From positions 110,001 through 174,000 of the forward strand of contig JAKOGI010000416.1 of the NCBI GenBank assembly GCA_029747015.1: DNA of 64,000 nt, given 5' to 3'. The stretch comes from Carnegiea gigantea. Taxonomy: Eukaryota > Streptophyta > Magnoliopsida > Caryophyllales > Cactaceae. The notes under the pieces are model-generated. The model was not told where the DNA came from. It did no database searches and saw nothing but the letters and a program-made list of their open reading frames with translations. The position numbers were made by a program, and so were the translations under genes. Positions 19,001-31,495 of this stretch are shown piece by piece (the first letter of the stretch is position 1; every line of letters starts with the position of its first letter).

Positions 19001-19502
19001 AGTGCCATATATTAAGGTACAATTAGTTTACAGGTTTCATCAACCTGAATGGTTTCACGCCATGATAGACACAGGATCAGATGTCACAATGGCATCCGCC
19101 AATTCTTATCCCGAACGATACTGGAAAGATTTGCATAAACCCCTACAGGTGGTTGTAGCATCTGGACAGGTTACTAAACTCACCAAAGCCGTTTTTGGCC
19201 AGTTTATAGCTATCCAAGATAGCACAGAAAACCAGTTCAAGGTATTACCACTACCTACTGTAGTAATACAAGCACCTAAAGACGCTACCTATAACCTCCT
19301 CTTAGGAGTTGACTTCCTTAATAGATTCAAGGAATATAGCTGTGACCACTCACACATTAGTTTCCTCACCCCATGTGGACATTGGATTAAGTCCCAGCTA
19401 ATAGCCCATCCTCAATATCGAGGAACTATCTCATTTCAACCACGCAGCCAGCATGGTGGAGAGCCTAGGCCCAAAAATATAAAGTTTCTAGAGAGAGGAT
19501 GA
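18993..19502 (+). pseudogene. Truncated viral protease domain fused to leader sequence, copy 3
   Basis: The polymerase ORF begins normally (ATG 18993, protease motif DTGSD). At 19480-19483 (shared TAAA) the sequence jumps into the viral leader. The frame then reads a few unrelated codons (KFLERG) and stops at 19502. The whole RT-RNase H, transactivator and upstream control region of this unit are missing. Confidence 0.92.
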
Positions 19503-19573
19503 AGGTCGAGTGACTACTCCTTTAGGGAGTAGAGTATGTAAACAAAATTAGTGTATAATTATTAGTATTATCA
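19484..19573 (+). repeat. Viral leader fragment at the right end of the array
   Basis: About 90 bp matching the leader of the other copies (from GTTTCTAGAGAG through the MKVE uORF at 19499-19513 and the hairpin). It ends just before the AATAAA signal and gives way to a (TA)n/(TG)n tract. Confidence 0.9.
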
Positions 19574-19575
19574 CA

Positions 19576-19653
19576 GATATATATATATATATGTGTATGT
19601 GTGTGTGTGTGTGTGTATATGTGTATATATCTATGCATATAAGTATCTATCTA

Positions 19654-19700
<47 letters not shown>
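19576..19700. repeat. (TA)n/(TG)n microsatellite flanking the viral array
   Basis: TA dinucleotides with a TG-rich interruption, starting 3 bp after the last viral base. Endogenous pararetroviruses are often found in TA-rich dinucleotide tracts. Confidence 0.95.
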
Positions 19701-19704
<4 letters not shown>

Positions 19705-19734
19705 GTAGTGCATATTAATGATGGTGTTAATGGA

Positions 19735-21600
19735 TGGACATTCTTGTTCTAAATATACTGCAGAAAAACTACCCAAGCATAGAAGACAAAAATAAAGAAA
19801 ACCAAGTAAATGGTTTGACCAATAGGGATACCTGATAGGAAGAAAACGATGAACATGGTGAACAGGTCATGAAATCAAGCAGGAGGGGGGGACACAACTA
19901 GGAAATTGGCTTACCCCAAGGGCTTCCGTGGACGGAAAAAACCTACCTTTGGTTCTAGAGAGAGAAATTAGAGAGATAAAGCATGAGAAAACAGATTCTA
20001 TGGCCTAAAAAATAATGTTTATTTTTGTTAGGATTTTATATATGGTTTGGGTTTTATCTTCCCCAAAAAATAAAAAACAGTGGAGATTTTTGATACCCAA
20101 CAAATCTTCTATCTTGGAGACTCATTCAAATTATGAATAATATAACACAATATGTTTTCATCTCAAATTAATGTCTATGATTAATGCCTATAATTATATA
20201 ATACTCCATGATCAATAGTTCGTAAGTAAGAAAAGCAGAAAGCAAACAAAAACAACCAATAATTGGATCATTAAAGTCTCTCTTTACGCACGCACACACA
20301 TGGATCAACATAATTTAGTCACACCCAAGAAGATGACTCCTTACCCACCAATACACGCAAGAAACCCAACAATATTATACTCCTAGAAAAACTAGTTCAA
20401 AAATTTTAAAAAGCAATCACATAAATGACAAAACGTACAAATTACCCAACAAAAGCCTACCCGGACATAGAAAATCAACATAAAGAAAACCCAGTAAATG
20501 GTATGAAGAAAAGAGATACCTAATAGGAAGAATTTCTCTTTACCCACTAATACAAGCAAGAAACCCAACAATACTATGCACCCAGAAAAACTAATTAAAA
20601 AATTTTAAAAAGCAATCACATAAATGAAAAAACATACAAATAGCCCAACAGAAAAATACGTAGTCGTAGAAAACCAAAATGAAGAAAACTGAGTAAATGG
20701 TATGAGGAAAAGAGATATCTGATAGGAGGGTTAGGAAGAACAAGGTGAACAGCTGATGAAATCAAGCAAGAGGGGCACACACAACCTGGAAATTAGCTTA
20801 CCCCAAGGGCTTCCGTGGAGGGGAAAAACCACCTTTAGTTTTGGAGAGAGAAATTTGAGAGATAGAGCCTTAGAAAAGGAATCCATGGCCTGAAAAATAG
20901 CATTTATTTCTTTTAGGATTTTATATATGGTTAGGGTTTTATCTTGCCCAAAAAATAAAAAAGATCGAAAATTTTTGATACCCAACAAATCTTCTGTGCC
21001 AGAGGCTCATTCGAATTATAAATGCTATAGTACAGTATGCATTCATTGTTGATAATACTCATCCGAATTTAAATGCCAAATATACGACATTACCTTGAAT
21101 GATGGGGGACAACATGTTCCAGACAAAGTGATGACAGCCAGAGGGCAGGATATCTACCTAATCTATACCATCATAATGTCACTATATAATTGACAGGAGA
21201 TAACCAAAGCAATGCATACCAAGTCTAACCTCATGTGCACATATTATCTTTGGGATAATGACCCACCATAGAATTAGAGGAAGTGTGTGGTGGAAAAAGA
21301 TAAACAAAGAAGAACTTTGCACATCCTCATTAATAGAATTTAATCACACCCCTTAGAAAATGACTCCGTACTCACTAATACACACAAGAAACCCAACAAT
21401 ATTACACACCCATAGAAACTAATTACTTAAAAAACAACCACATAAATGACAACAATTACCAATAGCCCAACAGAAAGATACCCAAACATAGAAAATTATA
21501 TGAAAGACGACCCAAAGAATGGTATGGGGAAAAGAGGTTGCTGACAGGAAGAACAAGCTTAACAGGTCGCAACGGAGGGACATAAAACCGGGACATCCCA
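19735..21600. repeat. Local direct repeats (~400 bp x2 and ~200 bp x3)
   Basis: A ~400 bp segment at about 19760-20160 (markers GGCTTACCCCAAGGGCTTCCGTGG and GATACCCAACAAATCTTCT, given here by their starts at 19890 and 20090) recurs at about 20650-21040. A second motif containing AAACCCAACAAT and AGCAATCACATAAATGA occurs at about 20340-20520, 20540-20720 and 21350-21560. No coding capacity is seen. The repeats look like duplicated pieces of one older sequence. Confidence 0.75.
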
Positions 21601-22509
21601 AACATATCTAGCTAATAATACATATCACCTTCATAGATTAACCAAACATCAATACCAAATCCAAAACCTTATAAACAAAAACAGAAAAGGTACTGAGATT
21701 ATAATTAGTCCTTGTCAAATGGCAAAAAGAACCATATGAAATATCCTTCACTAGAAGCTCTCTATCATAACAATTAGACGTGTAACACCTGCAGCCTGTG
21801 TCAATAAAGCACCACAACATAAAATAAAAATCCCACCATAATCGAAATCCAAACTTCATTAGCAGCCAGGGAGAAATAGGGGCCTACCCCTATCAAACCA
21901 GAACTACAACTGACACAAGTAGTTTCCCTAATTATAACATGCTAAATGATAGACCAATGTCAAATTGTTGAACATGAAGTTGTATATGGACCAAATTAAC
22001 AGATGAATAGAGATTCTCATCTTTAAACTACGGTATCAATTCCACACCAGTAAAACAACATAATCAAGAATGATACCTTTGCCTCCATCATCAATAAGCA
22101 GAGTGCAAAACATAGAGCATAAAGAAGAACTAAACATTCAGGAAATCAAAGGCATGAAGTAAAATTCACACAGGAAAACAACCATTGCCTTTCGTTTTTG
22201 AATTCTTTCCCCAATTCCTACTAAAATTGCATGCTCAGAATCTCTTGTCACAAAACACGCACCAACAAACACTCATGCACACAAGAGAGATTAGAAAAGA
22301 GGGTTACTGAGAAGGAGTGAGTAATTCAGAGAGAGAACAGGAAAGAGAGTAACCTGATTAAGAGATCTCGGAAGATCAAAACACCAAAGAACATGAAAAA
22401 CTCAAACAGCAAGTCAAAAATTAGCCTAAAATCAGATAAAAAGGGCCAGTAGAGTAAAGTGACTGAAAATCCATGTTAAAATGAATAAATTCAAAAATTA
22501 GAGCACAGA

Positions 22510-23200
22510 TAAAGCTCCTGCCTTTAGCCTTCATAAGCTGATCTTCCCAGACCTACATGCATCACAATCCCACCATTAAAACCCGATAATTGTGAAAGCT
22601 AAACATTTCAACAATGATTCCAGATGCGAGTCAGAAGAACACAATAAAATACGGATAAAAAAAGGCCAAAATAGAGTACAATTAACAAAAATTCAAGTTA
22701 AAATGAACAAAACGTCATAAGCCTTCCTCTTTAGCCTTCGCAATCAGATTTTTCCAGATCTGCATGCTTCACACTTACCAAAAAAAACTAAAGCCAAAAT
22801 CAAATGGAAACTGTGAAATAACCAACAAAGATCGAAAGCAGATTTCAAAAGATTACTGACCCAAACACAAATCAAGCCTTCCACTTTAGCCTTCATAATC
22901 AAAGCTTCCTAGATCTGCGTGCATCACACTTACCAAAAAAACATATTAAAGCCAAAGTCGAAATCAAAATCGAATGCAAATGGTGATATAGCCAACAAAA
23001 ATTGAAAGCAGATTTCGAAAGATTACTAATCCAAACTCACCTTTTCGGACGAATTGAACGAGCAATAAAGAAGAAAGGGGTTGCGAGATGAACACTAAAG
23101 AAGAGGAGGAGGAGGAGATGGAGGGTTTGCAAATGGTTTTATGTATGCAGGGTTTACAAGAGGACTGTAAAACGTATCAAATTCAAGGTTAAAGTGTAGA
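22510..23200 (-). other. Three ~170-bp repeats and a possible 5' exon of a minus-strand transcript
   Basis: Segments beginning near 22515, 22720 and 22880 share CCTTTAGCCTTC, AGATCTGCATGC-like and CACACTTACCAAAAAA motifs. On the minus strand, 23200-23044 is a CT-rich stretch that ends AAAAG followed by GTGAGTTT, a good splice donor. The repeats below it each offer GGTAAGTGTG on the minus strand. This looks like the 5' UTR and first intron of a gene or pseudogene, but no coding exon was found, so this is a weak call. Confidence 0.35.
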
Positions 23201-23632
23201 AGGTTCAAAGGAACACTCTAGGGTGGCTTCTACGCTTAGTAGTGAAGGAGATGAAGAATACCTGAGATGAGAAGACAAAAAAGCCAGCGGAAGAGGGCAG
23301 GTGGGGGGGGGGAAATAAGATGGTTGGAACCCTATATTTCCATGTAGTGTTTGTGATTGTTACACGCGGCATGCATCTAGGCAATGACACTATACCAAAC
23401 ATAACACTCTAGAGTGGGTTGCCTTTGAAAAATGCAAAACTCATTAGCTAAGGATTGGATCATTAGCTACAGATGTAAATGTATACTTACATAGGCTATT
23501 TGTTTAGAACCAAAAAAAATAAAGATGTCCATTTATTTATTTTAGTTAAATGAACATACATATGTTGTAAAGGTCTAAGAAATACGCAATAGGAGACCTT
23601 TCTCTACCTTTTTTTTTTTTTGTCAGCTCCTT

Positions 23633-23635
<3 letters not shown>

Positions 23636-23720
<85 letters not shown>
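23636..23720. repeat. (TA)n microsatellite
   Basis: An almost uninterrupted TA repeat with one phase change. The open frame across it (poly Ile-Tyr) is not a gene. Confidence 0.97.
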
Positions 23721-23724
<4 letters not shown>

Positions 23725-23874
23725 AATATACATATGTGTTTGTGTATATTTCATTTTAATTGCTTTGTTGATGTTCCATTTTCATGGTTGAAATGCAAGT
23801 TTATTGTAAATAAAATGGGGATAATGATTATTTAATAAATTTCAGGGAGAATTATGAGTACTTTAGAAAGATAA

Positions 23875-24720
23875 TATTATTACAAAGCTGAAAAACAGAA
23901 ATGCACCAAAATATATTTTGTCTTTCGTAATTCACAAATGGAACACAATCCATAATCTCTTAATTGCATTAATTTGTCTGAACGCTTAACATATTTTTCT
24001 TTTAAATACAATGCATTAGTGTTATAAATACCTGTATGATATTATTAGTAAGCTAAAAAATAAAAATGGAACAAAATATATATTGTCTTTCATAATTCAC
24101 ATATGGAGCACAATCTCTAATCTCTTAATTGTGTTAATTTGTTTGAATGATCAACATATTTGTCTTTTACATACAAATACTTCTCTTATCTTGCATATTT
24201 GTCCACTATGAAATTGCTGATACTTTGACTGAAACTTTATAATAATATTTGAAGTTAATCGAGATGCACATTAATCACTATAGTTATGATCATCTCATTC
24301 AAAACTTAATATAAATAGACATTAGTGACATAAATATCTAACACTTACCAAAAGAAATTGAAAGATACAATTGATAAATTGTTCACTTCTTAAAAAACTA
24401 CCACAATAAATTACATAAAATTCTATTTTCAAAGAAGAATGTATTATTCTTTATGAACCATATATGTCATTTTTAAGATTAAATAAATTGAGGGGGGAAT
24501 TTCCTTCCTTCAAACACACTAAAAAAAGATGAATACAACTTAGTAAAATTTCTTAACACTTTAAACGATTTTCAAACAAAATGTGCTACTTTAATTGTGG
24601 TCCATATTTGTCATTTTTAAGAATAAACAAAATTGAGGGTAGTCTTTCGTCACGTGAAGCACACTAAAAAAAACATAATAAAACCTAGGAAACTTCTATG
24701 CATAATCATGACATGTTGCT
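23875..24720. repeat. AT-rich tandem duplications
   Basis: About 130 bp at 23885-24010 recurs at 24055-24180 (TTGTCTTTC, AATCTCTTAATTG, ACATATTT). About 110 bp at 24440-24550 recurs at 24585-24700 (GTCATTTTTAAGA, CACACTAAAAAAA). No genes seen. Confidence 0.7.
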
Positions 24721-25149
24721 CACATTTCCACAGCTAGTTAATCGTGTTAACTATAAAAACAAGTTCATCATAACAATAATTTTAGATCATAAAACACAAC
24801 TATCCTTTTTAAGAATCGAATGTAGTGAGACATTAATGGATCATCTATATAAGTAATTAAGTTCCATATGACTTAAATATGAGATTATATTTTAATTAAT
24901 TGTGCATATAATGTTCCCCACATAGTAATGGAAACTCCACCTGGAAGAGCTTAAAGCACTAGAAATAGCCTACAAACTAGACTAGCTCGACATAATGCAT
25001 GATGGAGGCTATTTAGCCAGCATCACCGAGAACAAACACAGTCACAATTCATTGCAGAAGCAAGCGTCATCAAGCATAATCTAGAGCTATTCAGTTAGCA
25101 ATTGTACGTATGAATCTACCTGTCTGAAGGTTCTTAAGCCGTTGGAATT

Positions 25150-28100
25150 TTATAGGGACTATGGTTTCTTATGTTCACTGTAAAGCAACCATGTGGTTAG
25201 ATGAAAGAGTTGCAAAAATCAGTATTTCGCAACGTCGATTCATGATATGCTATCAAATTTGTCATATTATGTTGCTAGCATTACTCCACCTCCTTGACTA
25301 CTGAACACAATATTGAATTAACAAAAATTTCCTTGATAACAAAAGGACATATAACTCCATGTTATCTTTTACATCTATGGGTGGATGTATTGGCTACTCT
25401 ATGATGGGTGGGCATGGTCCTGACTTCTTCAGAATAAGTGACAAAAATTATCATCAGATTGGGTCATCACTCCCCGTAGAAGGGCAAACGCCAAAATTTG
25501 CTCAACTATATATCTATGAGACATATGATGAAATCCGAAATCGATGTAGATCTTTGACTAGCCAGGAAAGTGTACACATAGTTGATCATGTAACTTTATA
25601 GGTCTTACAACTCATGCTCAATAATGTCAATCCTTATGTAAGAGTTTTTCGAGTTGCACGAGATATCCTACAGGTTGATAATGTGCTTGATTTAAGAATT
25701 TATCTTATCAAAGCACGTCCTGGATGACAATACACAATGGCGCTTATAGTGGGGGGTGACTACGGACGAGAAGAGGAATGAGACATTATTGTTTGCAAAA
25801 ATAGATGGAACATTATAGCGAATATATGAAACTCATCCATCGTATATGCCACTTCAATATCCCTTGTTATTTCCATATGGAACAGATGGTTGGTCACTTA
25901 CTATTCCATGTGTTGAAGGATTAAGCAGTAATTGGAAACATGTGGCAATGACAGAATCTATTGCATTCCTCATAAAATATAGACCTGATGAAGGGAATAT
26001 TTTACTTTGGTGTGGTACATTGTTCCTCCAATTTATTATTAATTGATATACTGTGATCGAGGCTTTGAGGTTAAGATATTTTAGGGTCCACCAAGGTACA
26101 CTATGAGCAAAACTGTACAGTGGCTTGCAAGATGCTGTTACAGCCGAAGAAAATAATGCTTATGCGGTAGGGAAGAGGTTAATATTACTGGCATCATTTG
26201 CAGGAGGGCGAAGTCATACGAGGTAACACTTTTTGGATGCAATGGCCATTTGTAACCAAATTGGCTATCTGGATTTTTTGTCACATTCATTTGCAATCCA
26301 AAATAGCCTGAAATTCAGGAAGCTTTAGTGCAACAACCACGCCAACATGAAAATAACCGACCAGATATTGTTGCTCGCATTTTTCACTGAAGGTTAAAAG
26401 AGCTAAAATGAGACTTTAAAGAGAGCAATCTATTTGGAAATGTCATTCCAGGTATGATTATCCTCCCATATGCCATTAGTGTTAGCAAAATTAAATCACT
26501 TCTCACGTTGACCATTTTACTTAATTATGTTGCCATATTCTTCCTTTATGTATTCCATCTACAGATATCCATGTCATTGAATTTCAAAGACAGGGACTAC
26601 CACGTGCCCATGTACTCCTGACTCTTATAAGTGAGGATAAACTAATGTGTGTAGAAGACATAGGCCATGTCATATGCGCAATGCTTCTTGATATAGATAT
26701 TGATCACCTTGCATTTGACACTATCACAAGGCATATGACGCATGGTCCATGTGATACTAGTATTCCTTATGTGCCATACATGGAAGGTGGTACTTGCACG
26801 AATCATTATCCTAAAATCTTCTATGATGATATCATTATTGAAGAAAATGGTTCTATTAGATATAGACGCCGGAATGTTGATAGAAGTGTAACTATCCATG
26901 GTAAGAGCATTAACAATAGATGCGTAGTACTATATAATCGTGATCTTTGTGTCAAATATGATGTATATATTAACATTGACCATTGTGCACAAAAGAAGGT
27001 CAGTAAGTATCTTCAGAAGTACATGCATTAGGGACCTAATCGAGCAACCATTGTTATTGAAAATGTTATTCAAAATGCAAAAAAATAGAATAGGTCCTCA
27101 ATATTATGAACTAGTTGATGAGATCAAGCAATACGCCGATTGTTGTTATGTGTCACCGGTGGATGCCATTGGGAGAATATTTGAATTCGACGTTGCATAT
27201 CGTTACCTATATATGGAATTACTACAATACCACTTATCGGGCCAACAATATATCATATTCAATGATTGTAATGAACTTCATCTAGTTGTCAATGCAGCAA
27301 GGGAGATGACCACCATGCTGATGGGTTGATTTACTATGAATATTGAAGCAAGATGGTACACTTAGGCAACATTTCCAACTTACTCAGTTTGGAATAAAGC
27401 ACTAAAGAAATGGATAAAAAGAAGACAAAGGGTATGCATTGGATGATTGTCATATGCCCATCCAAACATGGGAAAGAGATACTACCTTAGAATGTTGTTA
27501 TATATTGTTCAGGGAGCAGCATCATTTGAGGACTTAAGAACCGTGGATGACATCTTATGTACAAATGTCAAGGAAGCTTGCTTGGCTAGAAGGCTCCTTG
27601 ATGACACTAAGGAGTGGCACGAGGTGTTAACAGAGGCATCAAAGTGGGCAACAAGGGCCGAATTAAGGAATACGTTCTATTCAATGCTTATGTTTTTAGA
27701 GGTATCACACCCTTAACAACTATGGGAACAACATTGGGAAGATCTTACTGATGATTCAAAACGACGCCTGCAAAGAGATGTAAATGAACATGGTTTAGAG
27801 ATAACCGTTGAATAGAGGAGAAATCTTGGACCTTATGAAATTGAGTTGATTCTGAATAAAAATGATAGATCATTGAAGAACTACCCTTCTATGCCCTTAT
27901 CTTCACCTGATATGGTGCAACAACTTGGTAATAGGCTTATAAGAGAGCAACTAGATTATGATCAAGAAAAGGAGAAAGTGAACCTTAACATATTGCTCCC
28001 TACATTGAACTCAGATCAAATGCGAGTTTTTGCATTGATCGCTCATTTAGATGAACGGAGCTATGAAAGCATTTTCTTTCTCCTTGGTAATGGGGGAACT

Positions 28101-29440
28101 GTAAACGTTTCTTTGAGAAGCTATCATGACATATTTTAGGTTGAAGGTCTTGATAGTGCTCTTGGTGACATCCTCTGGTATAGCCGCACCATTGTTGCCC
28201 TTAGGAAAATTAGCTCATTCAATGTTTAAGATCTCAATTGATGCAGATAAGCCTTCTACTTGCTCAATTACCAAACAGTCAGAATTAGCTCAACTAATTA
28301 GCGAAGCATCACTTATCATATGGCTTGAAGCTCTAATGACAAATCACTACACATTAGAGGCAGTTGATTGTTCCCTATGTGATATTTGCAATAGCAATCA
28401 AGCATTTGGTGGGAAAATGATCATTTTTGGAGGTGATTTTAGGCAATTACTTCCGGTTGTTACCAAGGGAAGCGGAGTAGATATTGTTGCATCTTCAATA
28501 TCAAGGGCCTCATTTTGGTGCTATTGTAATGTTCAACATTGTAGGATTAGCATGCGACTCATGCATTCAAATTTAAGTCCTGCTGAGTATGAACGGTTGC
28601 GAATTTTGGCCGAAGGGACATTAAATGTTGGTAATGGATCCATTCAAGGGTGCTCATTCTCAGGAGGCAATGAGCCTAACTGGGTAGAATTTCTTGAAGA
28701 ATTCCTCATCAAGAATTACAGTAATGGCCTTAAAAACTTCATAGAATTCGTGTACCCATATTTAGTTAACCGATACAAAGATGATTCATATTTTTAAGAT
28801 TGTTATATTTTGGCACCCTTGAACACTGATGTGGACGAATTGAATAATACAATTCTGACAGTACTTCCTAGTAATAGCCATACGTATCTGAGTTTGGACA
28901 CATTCCTACCAAGTGATACAGATTCCATAATTGAAGACATTAATCCACCTGAGCTATTACATGGTATGAACTTTACAGGCTTCTCGAATCATGAAATTAA
29001 GTTGAAAGTTGGTGCTCCTCTAGTTCTCTTGAAAAACCTTGGCCCATCAATTGGGTTGTGTAATGGCACTCACTTTATTATTGAAATGCTTGGAAGTAAG
29101 GTAGTTCAAGAAAAAATCTTAATCGGGTGAAAAATTGGGCAAGCATTAACTATGCTAAGAGTTGACTAAGTCCTTCAGCTAGCAAGTCGCCATTTCCCTT
29201 GAAGAGGAGCCAGTTCCCTTTGAAATTGGCTTTTGCAATTTCAATTAATAAAAACCAAGGTCAAACATTGCAATGTGCTCCTAAACCTGTGTTCTTCCAT
29301 AACTAATTATATGCTGCAATCTCTCGCGTCACATCCACTTCAGGACTAAAGTTTTTGATTTGCAATAAAAGGGATGTGCCTCATAATATCACTAAAAATA
29401 TCATTTATCGAGAAATTTTTTATGACATTCCTAATGCTTG
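25150..29440 (+). pseudogene. Helitron Rep-helicase remnant
   Basis: Successive fragments in shifting frames match the plant Helitron protein in order: MWLDERV and FRISDKNYHQIGSSLP (25190-25500), MPLQYPLLFPYGTDGW (25846), the Rep segment with RQGLPRAHVLL (26590-26630), CTNHYPK and YNRDLCVKYDVYINI (26790-26980), KYLQKYM (27005), and AHPNMGKRYYLRMLLYIVQGA (27455). The helicase follows with GNGGTVNVSL (28090) in place of the Walker A GxGGTGKT, then SSGIAAPLLPLGKLAHS (28170) and FGGDFRQLLPVV (28425), and a C-terminal KLKVGAPLVLLKNLGPSIGLCNGT (28995 onward). The HUH motif reads RAH instead of HxH, and the Walker B region reads WLEAL rather than WDEAP. The protein cannot be active. Confidence 0.88.
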
Positions 29441-29789
29441 GTTAGTCTCCTTCTAAAACGATTATCATGCAGTTGTTATAGATCTATAAAACATAATCTA
29501 TTTTCACAAGTACAATGGTAAATATATTATGGGCTTACATAAATATTTTGTTTCCTTTGTTTATTACTATAGATATGGTAGATTCAACACACAATTGTCT
29601 CCCGATATGCGTGATCAACCCCTACAAGAAATCTGTATTAGTGTTCGTTCGTCTTATGTGATGCATGTGCATACGAATATATGACGGACGTAAAATATAG
29701 AAAGTCATATTCATGGACCATCAGGCATTTCCGTCATTAAATTGCTATAGTTCGACCAACTCATGCATATGTTCAGATTGTGAAGATAC

Positions 29790-31495
29790 TATATTCTGTT
29801 GCAATGTGGTGAGATATTAGGTATCATAGAAGGTGATGATAACATTAATGAATGGATGAGTCTACTCAAAGTTCATTGCATCTCTAGATCATCAGTTGAT
29901 GGTGCTATAGATGGAGAAAGGAATATTGTCAAGAGCAATTTAAGATTTACTTTTACACCATTGGTGACACTTCTTGAGGTTTTAACGGATTGTCATGATA
30001 TTCCTTGGCAGCACCTGCCGTCTTTTGTGCTGTTTATCAATGTTTCGTCACGTTTCCGATCACGTGATAATGTTATTGGTAACATTATTAAAAAGTTAAA
30101 TTTTTTGGCCTATTTGTACACGTATATTTTTCTATATCTTTATGCTATCGTTGTTTGCTTCTGCTATAGATGTGATCGGCATGGTAATTGCTATATCCCC
30201 TATGGAAAGAACAAAAAAGAAGGGCACTGTAAAGCGGGAAGTGTTACCATATGATATGCAGTATGTATTTTGATTACTTTTTTTTTTTTTTTGCTTTCTC
30301 ATTAATGCATATTTATCTTCTAAGATTAGTGCACACAATGCACATATATAGGATGCTCACTTTCAGATTAAATTTGTGGGGAGATTTTGCGGAAGTTGAG
30401 GGCACTACTCTTCACTATCACTTGTACTATGGAAACATACTTTTGGCTTCTCGGGTGCATGTTAAAACCTATGAAGTTGCAGTTTCCATCCAATTAGCGA
30501 TCCCCTTTTTATAAGGTTGTTTAATTTTTGGACATTGTAATAACATACTTTTGTATTAACCCTTTCTGAAAACAATTGTACGCAGGGATATCATTTTCTA
30601 CTTTACTAACGAGTAGATTGCTGATTAATCCTACATAATATTGAAACAACAGATGCCTTTGAAGGATGGCCATTACAAAATGTAAAATGAAATATTTTTG
30701 TGGTAAGTGCAAGTTTTTATTTGAACTCACACATGACGTTTCCGTTTCGTTTATTAGGTACTCTGGGACTGAAGGTTTGACGGGTCACTTTGATTTAATG
30801 GGCAACAAACAATTGTGAATGGTTCATCCTCAGAAGTTATTTGCTACTCAGAGGATCAAATTGGACAAATATGCATTGAGGCCAAATGTAAAATAAACAC
30901 TCCGATTCTTGTAATTTTATGCTTTCATATAAACCATTCAACAACAATGTAGTGTTATACGTTTCATATATATAGGTCAGTTTTTTTACATTTTTGCGTC
31001 CGTCCAATACATCTGCCTGCTAGTGTACAACGCTTGCGCTAATTGCACAAAAAGTTCCGACACTCATGTACTTGCTTTAAATCTACCTTATTGTACGTGT
31101 CCAAATCCACCAATTTTGACTCACAAAGGTTTGTCATCGTCAACTTTCTATTATCATGTACTCTTCATTATGCAATTTCAGGATGCACGAGTTCTTCTAC
31201 ATGCAACCACGGTAGAGTAGGATGCATATGCAGCATTGGTACTGTACTTTCATCACTTTCTACACCATTTATTGCGTGCTTACTTACTACTACGACTCTC
31301 ACATTTACATTTTCCTCAGCCATATGGTGACCTTTCGTTGTATGGTGTTCCAGATGATTATCTTGATAAACCATGGGTATTTATTATTTAGCCTTTACCA
31401 AGACATAGAACTGCCTATCACTCTTATTACATTGGTCGATGGTGAGGAAAAAATTTTCCACTTGAAAAATACCATTTCCAAGTACACCAACTAAG
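29790..31495 (+). pseudogene. RPA1-like single-strand DNA-binding protein remnant of the Helitron
   Basis: Fragments resemble the plant Helitron-associated RPA70-like protein. FTFTPLVTLLEV and FRSRDNVIGN lie at 29945-30085. An OB-fold block with LNLWGDFAEVEG and ILLASRVHVKTYE lies at 30370-30475, followed by a Cys-rich stretch YNACANCTK and YCTCPNPP near 31025-31110 that could be the zinc ribbon. Introns or insertions separate the pieces, and frames are broken. The match is by eye and weaker than for the helicase. Confidence 0.5.

Larger units (their letters stand above)
1..19573 (+). mobile_element. Tandem array of an endogenous pararetrovirus (Caulimoviridae)
   Basis: The same ~7.27 kb unit is repeated head to tail. 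Equivalent points lie at 986, 8263 and 15551 (ORF1 ATG), at 3264, 10549 and 17813 (movement-protein ATG), and at 4443, 11728 and 18993 (polymerase ATG). The unit carries caulimovirid hallmarks: a tRNA-Met primer-binding site, CCHC coat protein, 30K-type movement protein, aspartic protease-RT-RNase H without integrase, and a transactivator. There are no LTRs. The spacing is that of a circular viral genome joined end to end. The gene order CP-MP-PR/RT/RH-TAV resembles that of cavemo- and solendoviruses, but here CP and MP are separate ORFs and two extra small ORFs precede them. The array continues to the left of the window. Confidence 0.95.

Noticed and set aside
1..19573. Interpreting the array as LTR retrotransposons
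   Set aside because: There are no LTRs, no integrase, a movement protein and a transactivator are present, and unit spacing is constant.
23620..23835. 71-codon Ile/Tyr frame
   Set aside because: Translation of the (TA)n microsatellite.
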